Below, one piece after another: positions 14,834-22,315 of a DNA stretch of 61,133 nt. Below the pieces are notes generated by a model. The model had not been told where the DNA came from. It made no database searches and saw only the letters and a program-made list of their open reading frames with translations. The DNA comes from a virus. The stretch is taken from positions 1 to 61,133 of the IMG/VR virus record IMGVR_UViG_3300010883_000027; one strand, written 5' to 3'. The position numbers were made by a program, and so were the translations under genes. Every line of letters starts with the position of its first letter. Within the stretch, counting starts at the first letter, position 1.

Positions 14834-15841
14834 TCAATCTTTATAATTTTGATTAATAACCTTGACCGACAGGTCTTTGTTTAAAACATGACTGTATGTT
14901 GGGATTACAGGCCTGATTACAATTCCCTCGGCAGGGATACCTGGCGAATACTCCTGCTCATTAGCAAGATCAATTAAACTTTGAATTGTCGGATATTTGG
15001 ACGAAAGTATTAAAACATCGCCAATTTGTTTCACTTCTTCTAAACCATATGTCTTGCAAAATTCCAAAGACATATTCCTACTTAAAAGGGCATGACCTTC
15101 TGTAATATGAAAAACATTGAATGCCGCCGCACCATGTTCCTCAGCTTTCATTTTATTCCCATTTACGCCCGGACCATAAAGTTCCAAATTAATAGCGAAC
15201 CCAGCTGGAATTTTATCCATATTATATTTCCAATACATCTTCCAAAAAAGATTGCCTTCAGTTTCCTCAAGGGAAAGGTTCCTAGAGCAAACTTCCACTC
15301 GCCCATCTAGATGTTTGATTACTCCCATGGAACTACCATCTACTTTTTGAGTAATGCCACACGTTATATTTTTAAGTTCATCGAAAGCCTTTGAATTAGA
15401 GAGTAAATTGTCCTCATCTGTCTTTGGAATAACGTCTGTAGGGTATCGCCCTATTGCATTTGATACTTCAACAGGCAAAGGCTTCTCATAATGAGAAGCG
15501 CCAATTAAATCAGAAATATCCGTTCCGAGGTCCCGACTCATGAATAAAACACCAAATGCATTTTCTAATTCCAATAGCGGCAGAATTAAACCTGCACTAT
15601 AAACCTTTCGAAGTCTAATAGGCTTGACCATGAACTTCTTATCCCTAAGGAATTCGAAGATTGGGACCTCGGGAAGAACTGTATCACATTCTACATAACA
15701 AACGTGGTCGCCCACAGTGTGAACTCCCTTTTGGGACACTACTATCCATGCCATCCCTTCTAGAGTGATAATATCTAGTTTATCTGCATTTGGATGATCC
15801 TTAACAGAAGCTACTTTTTGAATTGAAGCTGGTTCACTCAT
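14834..15841 (-). CDS. RNA ligase, DRB0094/Rnl5-like
   Basis: 335 residues. An N-terminal OB-like domain (ASVKDHPNADKLDIITLEGM...) precedes the nucleotidyltransferase domain, whose Lys motif is ITQKVDGSS (about residue 168), with LELYGPGVNG, and EGIVIRP near the C-terminus. This order is that of the RNA ligases typified by Deinococcus DRB0094. It seals RNA nicks with ATP and could repair phage or host tRNAs cut by anticodon nucleases, which fits the tRNA-rich surroundings. Confidence 0.85.
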   Translation of the reverse strand: MSEPASIQKVASVKDHPNADKLDIITLEGMAWIVVSQKGVHTVGDHVCYVECDTVLPEVPIFEFLRDKKFMVKPIRLRKVYSAGLILPLLELENAFGVLFMSRDLGTDISDLIGASHYEKPLPVEVSNAIGRYPTDVIPKTDEDNLLSNSKAFDELKNITCGITQKVDGSSMGVIKHLDGRVEVCSRNLSLEETEGNLFWKMYWKYNMDKIPAGFAINLELYGPGVNGNKMKAEEHGAAAFNVFHITEGHALLSRNMSLEFCKTYGLEEVKQIGDVLILSSKYPTIQSLIDLANEQEYSPGIPAEGIVIRPVIPTYSHVLNKDLSVKVINQNYKD

Positions 15842-15869
15842 ATTTTAATATTGCCTTTTTCCGTAGAAT

Positions 15870-16027
15870 TCATTTTTTCCACCTCTTCTCATTCTGTTTG
15901 TGATTGCAGCATGGGCACCGCTGACCTGGATTCACTAAATATGCATCGCATGTGTCGCACCAAAATTTACCTTTTCGCGGCTCTAAACTTTTTTTCTCTA
16001 TTTGTTTTTTTGTAACACATTCTTCAT
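15870..16027 (-). CDS. Zinc-ribbon protein probably made by -1 frameshifting
   Basis: The ATG at 16027 overlaps the preceding TGA (ATGA). Frame 0 gives only nine codons and a TAG. Inside it is A AAA AAC (16010-16004), a canonical -1 slippery heptamer. After a -1 shift the frame stays open to TGA at 15870, giving about 52 residues with CDTC and CPCC zinc pairs. The frameshift is inferred; an indel in the A-run is the alternative. Confidence 0.5.
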
Positions 16028-16212
16028 CTCCAACAATCTAGCACATTACTGAGATCTGTCAAGGGCATTGAATAATTATTTAATAATGTTTTGTCAATTT
16101 CATACCCAATTTTTCTCCAGAGCTTAGTCATCATATGATGTTTCTTAGAGATATCTCCGCTGGTATTCTTAAGCATCTTCGCCATACTACGGACCTCTTT
16201 CGCATTCTTCAT
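16024..16212 (-). CDS. Small basic protein, 62 aa
   Basis: Unrecognised, helical and Lys-rich (MKNAKEVRSMAKMLKN, KKHHMMTKLWRKIGYEID). Starts 4 nt inside the HNH gene's stop. Confidence 0.55.
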   Translation of the reverse strand: MKNAKEVRSMAKMLKNTSGDISKKHHMMTKLWRKIGYEIDKTLLNNYSMPLTDLSNVLDCWR

Positions 16213-16763
16213 AAACTATTTTTTAATTCTTTAAGAAACTCTCTAAATTGTTCGTCGGAAAAATCTGATTTGGCAAAATTCAAAGCCATACAGACGAATT
16301 GAACATTTCCTTGCTCGTAGCCCTTAGAAGAGTCCCTCCTATCTAGGGATGCGTTTTTTAAATTTCTAGGTCTATCTTTAGATAGAGATCTTTTATCTAA
16401 AATCATTTTTAACCCGCTATAAGGACATCTACCTTCCTGGCTGTCCCAAACTTCTTTCAAATGTTCTAAAGATAAATTATTAAATTTTTGCCTTCTATTT
16501 GATGCCCTTAGATGGAATCTGTAAGGAGAATAGTCATCCAGAGATGTATTATTTTCCCAATGTTTTTTAAGTATATCTGAGTTACCATCTTTATAATTAG
16601 GTATGTTGCCTATATTAGATTTTCCCACGCAAGACCTACTGCAATAAAAGATATTGAATCCGTTCTTTAATCTCCTTTTGTATTCCTTTAGAGGTTTTTC
16701 AAAATTATTTTCACAATGATTGCATTTTACTGTTATACTTTTTTTCTTGTTCTTTCTTTCCAT
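16209..16763 (-). CDS. HNH endonuclease next to the tmRNA
   Basis: I start at ATG 16763 (MERKNKKKSITV); an upstream extension would run into the tmRNA 3' end. 184 residues: a CNHC/CSRSC zinc-binding head (about 14-45), then a nuclease core with EGRCPYSGLKM, NASLDRRDSSKGYEQGNVQFVC and a C-terminal helix. Likely a mobile homing endonuclease. Its position right after a tmRNA gene is typical for nucleases that target conserved RNA genes. Confidence 0.75.
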   Translation of the reverse strand: MERKNKKKSITVKCNHCENNFEKPLKEYKRRLKNGFNIFYCSRSCVGKSNIGNIPNYKDGNSDILKKHWENNTSLDDYSPYRFHLRASNRRQKFNNLSLEHLKEVWDSQEGRCPYSGLKMILDKRSLSKDRPRNLKNASLDRRDSSKGYEQGNVQFVCMALNFAKSDFSDEQFREFLKELKNSL

Positions 16764-16805
16764 ATTCAGTTTTACACCGAACTGGTGGAGACGGGAACAA
16801 TTAAA

Positions 16806-17224
16806 TGGTGGAGGCGTTGGCATGATGCTAGCCAAGTCCAAAAACATTTCCAATAGTAGCGTTTACATGCTTATTTAGTTTTAAGTTCTTCCGCGCACTG
16901 AAACTAACAATACCAACGCGGTATAATACGAATTATTTTAACAAGCGAGACCATATAAAATTCTGCTTAACTTACTAAATTGATAGACTAAAGGGTGTAA
17001 GAACCTCTAGTCCCAGCTACATAATTTTACTTACGCAGCAATTGCGACTGGTGCTAGAACTTGAGTTGCATATACCCCTTTTGAGGATGTGAAGCTTCCG
17101 CCGCCTAGTGCCATAACTTTATCAGTCGTGCCATTTTGTGATTTAGTTGATTCTTAAAAGGCCAACAACTATCCTTTGCATGTGGCTATTACAGATTATA
17201 TCTCTGTCGAATCTGTTCGCCCCC
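16806..17224 (-). ncRNA. ssrA: Transfer-messenger RNA (tmRNA)
   Basis: 419 nt. The 5' end GGGGGCG pairs with CGCCTCC before A and an encoded CCA at 16806. ATTCGAC near the 5' end and ACTAAATAAGCATGTAAACGC near the 3' end are the conserved tmRNA signatures. The tag frame ends VAIAA-stop; if resume is at GCA the tag is 26 residues (ALGGGSFTSSKGVYATQVLA, then PVAIAA). Pseudoknot-like stems flank it. The T-arm TTGGC/GCCAA has a 9-nt loop, unlike the normal 7. It would rescue stalled ribosomes on SmpB and mark the products for proteolysis; no smpB is seen here. Confidence 0.9.
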
Positions 17225-17240
17225 GTAAATTCTTTACTAA

Positions 17241-17312
17241 AAATTGTTAAGGGTTTATTTTACGGCGCTTATCCCCTATCCGCCTTTATTTTCGGCTACT
17301 AACTCTCCGTAG
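17241..17312 (-). ncRNA. Pseudoknot element, copy 1, in the tmRNA leader
   Basis: Minus strand: stem CTAC/GTAG, then an H-type pseudoknot: GGCG (17284-17281) with CGCC (17267-17264), and AGGG in its loop with CCCT (17253-17250) after an A-rich linker. Shares GGGATAAGCGCC...AAACCCT with copy 2 at 18336-18415. Lies in the ~170-nt leader between the tmRNA promoter and its 5' end. Confidence 0.6.
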
Positions 17313-17400
17313 TTTTCGCTCTAGACAATCATGTGTCTAATTTACTATGTTGTTAGGTAGCGGCTTTGCCGCACGCCTGCAAATTATTGTTTACTCTTTA

Positions 17401-17429
17401 AATATACACTCTAAACTGGGTTTTGTCCA
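17401..17429 (-). promoter_or_regulatory. tmRNA promoter
   Basis: Minus strand: TGGACA (17429-17424), 17-bp spacer ending AGAGTG, TATATT (17406-17401). Confidence 0.75.
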
Positions 17430-17505
17430 GAAATTTCTTCCTTTATTCTTCTTTGCCTCTACTTATACCCACTGATATTTTAATTTACAATATAATTTTT
17501 TCTCA

Positions 17506-18234
17506 TTATGGATTAAATATTTTTACTGTAATATGTTTCTTAATTATTTCCGACACTTCGACGTTCATGAATCCTGCCGAAGGTCTATGCTCTAGCCAGT
17601 TTTGATTAATCTGTTTTTCACCATCGTAGAAACTCACACGCCTATCTATCAATATCTCTGTGTCGAAGCCCATATATTCAAAGAAATCTATATTTCTGAG
17701 TTGAGAGTCCGCTCCTAAACTTCTGAATATCTCCTGGTTCTTCTCGAAATTCTCCTCTCTCTCGCCCTTCTCATTTATGGTATCCATATTCAAAAAAGTT
17801 GAAATTATTAGACTGCCGCCAGCCTTAAGAACATGATAGTATTTATTTATCATCTCTCTTTGCCTATACTTAGAATATCCTATTGTCTCATTGAAGAAGA
17901 TAGTATCGTATAATTCGCCTTCATTATCGAAAGATTCCATATCTGACTTAAATACCAGGGTATTACTATGTCTACCTAAATTTAATCTCGCCAAGCATAG
18001 CTGGTGGTCAGAGGGGTCGATGCCCCTATGGATAAGGCCCATCATTAGTCGGTTTAAAAATCCCCCGGAGCCGCAACCTACATCTAGAACCACCCCTCCA
18101 TCTGGAATTCCAGCGAACTTGATTAGATTATCACAATGTTCTGATTCGTCATTTCCTAGTAAAACTGCGTTATAAATTTTGCAATGCTCATATATTTCCC
18201 CGGCGAAACAATTATAATGATCTACGACTTTCAT
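17506..18234 (-). CDS. Class I SAM-dependent methyltransferase
   Basis: 242 residues. Motif I VLDVGCGSGGFLNRLM (about 47-62), an acidic IDPSD after strand 2, and YDTIFFNETIGY at motif IV. Overall like small-molecule/lipid methyltransferases (UbiE or cyclopropane-synthase type) rather than DNA enzymes. Substrate unknown; glycan or lipid modification is possible given the phage's glycosyltransferases. Its 5' leader holds the second pseudoknot element. Confidence 0.7.
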   Translation of the reverse strand: MKVVDHYNCFAGEIYEHCKIYNAVLLGNDESEHCDNLIKFAGIPDGGVVLDVGCGSGGFLNRLMMGLIHRGIDPSDHQLCLARLNLGRHSNTLVFKSDMESFDNEGELYDTIFFNETIGYSKYRQREMINKYYHVLKAGGSLIISTFLNMDTINEKGEREENFEKNQEIFRSLGADSQLRNIDFFEYMGFDTEILIDRRVSFYDGEKQINQNWLEHRPSAGFMNVEVSEIIKKHITVKIFNP

Positions 18235-18335
18235 TTAAATTAGTGGAGCATTTCTTTAATCACGCCGCCCCTACGTGTTGAGGGATAAAACTTAGGTTTA
18301 GCGGGAGCTACCCGCACTAAGTCTTTTCAATATGA

Positions 18336-18415
18336 AATTATTGAGGGTTTCTTTCTAGGGCGCTTATCCCTCCTGCGCCTCATTCTTTGGCCTTCCGGCA
18401 CAAAACCGATAGTGG
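18336..18415 (-). ncRNA. Pseudoknot element, copy 2, before the methyltransferase
   Basis: Minus strand: stem CAC/GTG, then GGCGC (18379-18375) with GCGCC (18363-18359), and GAGGG in the loop with CCCTC (18347-18343) after an A-rich linker. The pairing is kept although bases differ from copy 1. The 264-nt gap 18235-18498 around it holds further hairpins (ACTTAG-GCGGG/CCCGC-CTAAGT) and no gene. Confidence 0.6.
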
Positions 18416-18498
18416 TTTTATTTATACTTCTCTTTCTTCGCCGTTGCTTCGCTACGACATAGCTGCTCCAGTTTGGATGTTCATAAATTTATTTCTTT

Positions 18499-18915
18499 TT
18501 ATAGCGTTGTTTCTACCTTAATACTTCCTGATTCACTTAAAAGGTAGCCAAAAAGTCGATCCGTTACATCTTGAGATGTGTGCCCGTCCCCTCTTTTTCC
18601 TATTTCTAGTATTTCGTCGACTACAGGTTCCGCAAAGCCCCACAATCTAGAAGGTAAATGATAAGAGATAGGTCCTTGGGGCAATGTAACCCCGACAATA
18701 AACCACCCATCCCTTTCGCTTCCGTCATCGTGTTTCTTAGAGATCCAAGAAGGAGACTTACAATTTTTTATAAAATTCAATAACAATAAATGCCATCTAT
18801 CTCCGCTCATATCCGCGAATTTAACCTCAAACTCATCTTCATGGCAGCTTCTTACGCGAAGAGTTTTACCTTCTCTTATTAGGGTATCAATTCTTTTTGC
18901 TTCTACTTCATTCAT
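18499..18915 (-). CDS. Hypothetical protein, 138 aa
   Basis: Not recognised. Mixed alpha/beta; includes RDGWFIVGVTLPQGPISYHLP, a stretch seen in phage proteins of unknown role. Located upstream of the pseudoknot-bearing gap. Confidence 0.6.
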   Translation of the reverse strand: MNEVEAKRIDTLIREGKTLRVRSCHEDEFEVKFADMSGDRWHLLLLNFIKNCKSPSWISKKHDDGSERDGWFIVGVTLPQGPISYHLPSRLWGFAEPVVDEILEIGKRGDGHTSQDVTDRLFGYLLSESGSIKVETTL

Positions 18916-18955
18916 ATTATATATTCAATTCTTTTATTCCTCCATTAAATTTCTA

Positions 18956-19168
18956 TTATCTTTCTAATTCTTTAAACAAAAATGTAGCATAGCCTTTCAT
19001 GGACATCCCTTCCGGGCTGCTTCCAAGTATTTCGTTTTGAACCAGAAGAAGGGCCTCTTTTAAAGCATCATTCCAGCCTCTTTTGTAAGCCGTTTCAGCA
19101 ACGTGAACCCTAACCTCTGTATCGAGTTCGACTTGTTCGGAAACGGTTAACCTCTCAGGACTTCTCAT
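18956..19168 (-). CDS. Hypothetical protein with leaderless start, 70 aa
   Basis: Start set to ATG 19168 because the promoter -10 TATATT ends 6 nt before it; the longer frame would begin at GTG inside the promoter. The helical protein contains YKRGWNDALKEALLLVQNE, a pattern of small phage proteins of unknown function. Confidence 0.65.
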   Translation of the reverse strand: MRSPERLTVSEQVELDTEVRVHVAETAYKRGWNDALKEALLLVQNEILGSSPEGMSMKGYATFLFKELER

Positions 19169-19174
19169 AACTGC

Positions 19175-19202
19175 AATATACACTGTCTGATATGTTTGTC
19201 AA
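19175..19202 (-). promoter_or_regulatory. Leaderless promoter
   Basis: Minus strand: TTGACA (19202-19197), 16-bp spacer ending CAGTG, TATATT (19180-19175), then 6 nt and ATG at 19168. Confidence 0.85.
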
Positions 19203-19211
19203 CTTAAAGTT

Positions 19212-19287
19212 TGGACCACATAGGAAACGAGCCTATCGCACAGATTTTTTTTGCAAAAATCCATCGCCACCAGGAACATGCCAGTCC
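19212..19287 (-). tRNA. tRNA-Cys (GCA anticodon)
   Basis: Acceptor GGACTG/TGGTCC (two G-T pairs), short D-stem CAT/ATG with GG in the loop, anticodon arm GATTT...AAATC around TTGCAAA (loop drawn as 9 nt), T-arm ATAGG/CCTAT with loop CTCGTTT. No CCA encoded. Several non-canonical features, so activity is uncertain. It follows the structured RNA 19307-19588. Confidence 0.6.
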
Positions 19288-19306
19288 GTAAACTTCCCTT
19301 ACTTCA

Positions 19307-19588
19307 AGGGCCTATAATTAGTTTCATCATTGAAAATGTGCTATTACGCCAAAAGCGGCAGGAAAGCACTCCCCGACTCCGTGGACTCCCTATGCCTTAT
19401 TCTCAGGAAGCTGCTTCTCACATACCACGCCGAACATTTACCCTAGCCTCGTCACTGAATACTCAGCATATCGCGGTTTCGGTGCCGACACTACTCATTA
19501 TAGGAACCGGCTAGAATTCCGGTCGATCTTTCGATCTGGCTGCCTCTAAGCCAACCTCTTTAAAATGATGAAACTAATTATAAGCCCT
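19307..19588 (-). ncRNA. Large structured RNA with 25-bp closing stem and rRNA-like junction
   Basis: Bases 19588-19564 and 19331-19307 pair over 25 uninterrupted base pairs on the minus strand. Inside: TTGGCTTAGAGGCAGCCA (19554-19537) and GGCGTAATAGCACA (19350-19337) closely match the two loops of the 23S rRNA GTPase-associated centre (E. coli TTGGCTTAGAAGCAGCCA and AGCGTAATAGCTCA). Between them lie ~185 nt with further hairpins: GATC-GAAA-GATC, ACCGG/CCGGT, CTGA-GTAT-TCAG and CGTGG/CCACG. No coding potential. The whole gap 19184-19665 holds only this RNA, the tRNA-Cys and a promoter. Confidence 0.75.
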
Positions 19589-19665
19589 TTTTGAGATGAA
19601 GGTCTCTAAAAACCCATCAGGCAGTTTTTAACGTAGATCTTACCTAACTACTCAATACATTACGC

Positions 19666-20049
19666 CTAATTTGCTGCTGCGTCAACTAATTTCTTTGTAA
19701 CTTTCTCTGTAACCTTCTCCACTAGCCCGTCTAGTCCTTCGAACTCCCCAACAGTCAACACAAAGAAATTATCTATTTCTAGAGTCCCATCCGCATTTCT
19801 AAGTGAAAATTGGACCTTATCCGGCCCATATCCCGTCGAATACGTGGAAAAATCTAAATTCACCCCCAATTTCTCCTGGACAATGTATTTTGCCGCTACA
19901 GCATCGCCGTAGAGCGTCCCGTCAGATTTCGGGAGGGTTACGGTCGACCCCTTATCAAACGTCTTGTAAGAGCCTCCTGCGAAGTAATCACCGTTTAATG
20001 AAATTACTAGAAATAGAGTTGTGGTAAAAGTTAATATGCCTTTCTTCAT
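19666..20049 (-). CDS. Secreted or periplasmic hypothetical protein, 127 aa
   Basis: Signal peptide at residues 1-20 (MKKGILTFTTTLFLVISLNG). The rest is a beta-rich domain with KYIVQEKLGVNLDFSTYST and a C-terminal helix (VEKVTEKVTKKLV). Not recognised. Confidence 0.6.
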   Translation of the reverse strand: MKKGILTFTTTLFLVISLNGDYFAGGSYKTFDKGSTVTLPKSDGTLYGDAVAAKYIVQEKLGVNLDFSTYSTGYGPDKVQFSLRNADGTLEIDNFFVLTVGEFEGLDGLVEKVTEKVTKKLVDAAAN

Positions 20050-20082
20050 ACTATATGTTACACTTTTTTATCTATTTAGTTT

Positions 20083-20289
20083 TTATTTAAGTCTTCTATA
20101 GCCTATATAACTACATCCTGAGCATTTAATCATTTGTAACGGCGGCATCAAGGATGTCATGCCGCTCACATCCTGAAGCTCCTCCTTGCAGGACGGGCAC
20201 TCTAATCCGTTGAAGGTCGGACCCGCGACATTGTAACTTTCTGTAATTTCCTCGTTATGTTCGTGCAAAGACACTAATACCTTATTCAT
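20083..20289 (-). CDS. Zinc-ribbon protein, 68 aa
   Basis: CPSC (about residue 31) and CSGC (about 57) make one zinc site. Overlaps the upstream gene's end by 8 nt. Confidence 0.55.
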   Translation of the reverse strand: MNKVLVSLHEHNEEITESYNVAGPTFNGLECPSCKEELQDVSGMTSLMPPLQMIKCSGCSYIGYRRLK

Positions 20290-20497
20290 TATCCTTGTCC
20301 AAAAAATGCTTCGCTCCCTCTATTTCGCCGAAATTCAAGAACCTTTCCGTCAATTCTTCCCGGTATTTTTCTTCTTTCTTTAGAAATAATTCCCTAGCCT
20401 TAATAGCTTGCTCTCCTTCTAAGGTGTATAGTAGAACTAAACTTGTTTTATGAACTATTAAAAATGTAGTATCTACGTTATTAGATTTCGACACCAT
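20282..20497 (-). CDS. Hypothetical protein, 71 aa
   Basis: N-terminal beta strands (TTFLIVHKTSLVLLYTLEG) and a charged C-terminal helix. No known domain. Confidence 0.55.
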   Translation of the reverse strand: MVSKSNNVDTTFLIVHKTSLVLLYTLEGEQAIKARELFLKKEEKYREELTERFLNFGEIEGAKHFLDKDNE

Positions 20498-20507
20498 ATG
20501 AAACGGG

Positions 20508-20627
20508 CTATGTTTTTTTGTAGACCAAGGACCCTCTAAACTCCTCTAAGGCCGTCCCCTGGACAGGAGAAAACTCCCAATTATCTTCATCCAAAAATTG
20601 TATATCTGGTAAATTTTCTTGCTTCAT
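20508..20627 (-). CDS. Small acidic protein, 39 aa
   Basis: ATG 20627 overlaps the stop of the 344-aa gene as ATGA; TAG at 20508. It begins MKQENLPDIQFLDEDNWEF. Coupled translation supports it being real. Confidence 0.5.
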   Translation of the reverse strand: MKQENLPDIQFLDEDNWEFSPVQGTALEEFRGSLVYKKT

Positions 20628-21658
20628 ACTAAGTAATTACAATTAGCTGAGATTAAGTTCCTCACTTTTTTAGTTACATATGGTTTAAAATCTTCTAAAG
20701 ACCTTAAAATAGATCTATTATCGAGATGAGTAATGTTTCTCCTTCGTCTCCCTTTGAGCATGGGTGCAGGTCCGCTCTCGACAGGATATAACGGGAATTG
20801 CTCATCGAGGACTCGCCACTCCGTTTTATTCAAAATAAATCCTGTGTTATGTTGCATATCCAGTATATGATCAGCATAGAGGAGCATTTGCCCTGTATCC
20901 TCTTTCTCTATAGCCTTGTTAAGTTTCATAAGGCCGTCCGCCGCCTTTCCCCACAAAGGCCCGCCAAAGCTCCGACCCCATATCTTCGCATAAAAAGCTA
21001 TTTGCACTTTATCTAAACTTACTCTGTCAAAAGTCATGTCTTCGCCCCAAAAATCCCAACCAAAATCCTCGAACAGACAGTCTTTCTCGGCGCAATTTAC
21101 AGGGGTGCCGTAATCCTCCAGGCTAGCAACCTTCCTAGACCTAAAGGCGTATGCCGCCTCGCTCCTGATTGACCTTTCTAACGCGTCGCTAATAGAGTCC
21201 GCCAACAGCCTCACTTTTTCAGCTCTCAAGTTAATAACTTTCTCTAATTTCTTTTCATTAGCCATTCTGTAGTCCATCTTAAAGAATAAAAAATCTAAAG
21301 CGCAGGCATCATAGATAAGCCGGAAAATATCTAACTTAGAAATATATTTCTTTCTGGCTTCTAGTATCTCCCTCCTCTCCTTTGTTTTTTTAGAATCATT
21401 AGCTTTTCTTGACTTCCCAAAGGTCGAAGGTATCTCTGGGTAAGGATCTTCGCCTTTTTTGATAGGCGTGTTCCCCATGACACTCTTCCCGCTCTTCACT
21501 TTGTCGATCTTTACTTTCGCCTCACAGTATGTTTTCGCAAAATGAGAAGCGTAATTAGGATTCTCAGGGCCTACCGCTAAGGTCGACTCTTTTGCATATA
21601 TTTTTATCTTTTTCGCGAGATCAATTAATACGTTCTTGTTCGCTTTACTTGCAATCAT
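20624..21658 (-). CDS. Hypothetical protein, 344 aa
   Basis: Not recognised despite its length. Mostly helical; Lys-rich N-terminal 110 residues, then a globular part with GWDFWGEDMTFDRVSLDKV and a region (GGPLWGKAADGLMKLNKAIE...YADHILDMQHNTG) that could be a catalytic fold. No membrane segment. Overlaps its neighbours on both sides. Confidence 0.55.
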   Translation of the reverse strand: MIASKANKNVLIDLAKKIKIYAKESTLAVGPENPNYASHFAKTYCEAKVKIDKVKSGKSVMGNTPIKKGEDPYPEIPSTFGKSRKANDSKKTKERREILEARKKYISKLDIFRLIYDACALDFLFFKMDYRMANEKKLEKVINLRAEKVRLLADSISDALERSIRSEAAYAFRSRKVASLEDYGTPVNCAEKDCLFEDFGWDFWGEDMTFDRVSLDKVQIAFYAKIWGRSFGGPLWGKAADGLMKLNKAIEKEDTGQMLLYADHILDMQHNTGFILNKTEWRVLDEQFPLYPVESGPAPMLKGRRRRNITHLDNRSILRSLEDFKPYVTKKVRNLISANCNYLV

Positions 21659-21899
21659 ATAAACACTTAAAACACGGAACTAATTTATTAAATACAGTCA
21701 CACTTATTACCCCATAGCCGCCGCATTGTTCGCAATGATAATTCTTGGAGGGTGTCACCTTCGACGCGCACTTGTGACCTCCATTCAATAAAGTAAAAAG
21801 AGCCCAGTCGCCCTTTACTCTCTGCCAAAATACATTCGCGCCGCAATATGGGCAAACTTTGTCTTCCTTTCTTCCAGTGGGAGTGTGCTGAGTAGCCAT
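21645..21899 (-). CDS. Zinc-finger protein, 84 aa
   Basis: Cys pairs CPYC, CEQC and CFKC (plus an HKC) suggest two zinc-binding ribbons. Overlaps the 344-aa gene start by 14 nt. Downstream of the tRNA-like cluster. Confidence 0.6.
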   Translation of the reverse strand: MATQHTPTGRKEDKVCPYCGANVFWQRVKGDWALFTLLNGGHKCASKVTPSKNYHCEQCGGYGVISVTVFNKLVPCFKCLYDCK

Positions 21900-21983
21900 A
21901 TACTTCTTAACTCCTCGGTATTTTGCTCACCAAAATTTTTTTACCCATATCTATTTTTTATACAATTTCAACTGAAGCTTTAG

Positions 21984-22118
21984 GCTAACACTGTTCGGAG
22001 GGAAGTGTCAACCCTATTGTGAAATATTGGGAGTGCTTTGCCATTAAGCTACTAGTAAGGAATTGAACCTTCGTCTCTCCGCTTGAGGGGCGCTTTACCG
22101 TTAAGCTACAGCGTTAGC
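21984..22118 (-). other. tRNA-like element with nested arms
   Basis: Outer stem GCTAACGCTG (22118-22109) pairs with CAGTGTTAGC (21993-21984) over 10 bp with one G-T. Inside are two D-arm-like sequences (GCTTAACGGTAAAGC and GCTTAATGGCAAAGC) and one T-arm-like GAAGGTTCAATTCCTT. No clean anticodon stem forms. It may be two overlapping or fused tRNA genes, or a tRNA with an insertion. Confidence 0.4.
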
Positions 22119-22124
22119 TGGAAG

Positions 22125-22300
22125 GCTTCGAATCCTCCATAATCCCAATGTCTTTAAATAATTCCGCGCCGAGACTTGCGTCTCGAATGACGAAGACGTA
22201 ATGACCAGGGAACAAAAGAGATAAAGACCCTCTGGTACGTCTCCGCAACTTCCTCACCGAAGGAACGCGGTAAATTGTATACCTGGCGGGAATTAACCCT
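22125..22300 (-). other. Structured non-coding segment
   Basis: Minus strand carries several strong stems: CCGCG/CGCGG enclosing TTCCT-AGGAA, a long arm AGACGTA/TACGTCT with CCA..GGG/CCCTGG inside, and CGAGAC-GCAA-GTCTCG capped by a GNRA tetraloop. The open frame over this stretch (22114-22308) gives an Arg-rich peptide without features and looks spurious. It ends beside a T-arm-like GGAGGATTCGAAGCC. Confidence 0.45.
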
Positions 22301-22315
22301 ACAGGCATGTTAAAA

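Noticed and set aside
16764-16853. N-terminal extension of the HNH protein
   Set aside because: These codons are the 3' end of the tmRNA, including its CCA; ATG 16763 is the sensible start.
19307-19588. RNase P RNA, SRP RNA or group I intron
   Set aside because: None of the conserved core sequences I know for these was found; the rRNA-like loops were the only recognisable parts.
22114-22308. 64-aa minus-strand open frame
   Set aside because: It covers strong RNA hairpins and tRNA-like sequence, is Arg-rich without features, and its end lies in an acceptor-like stem.
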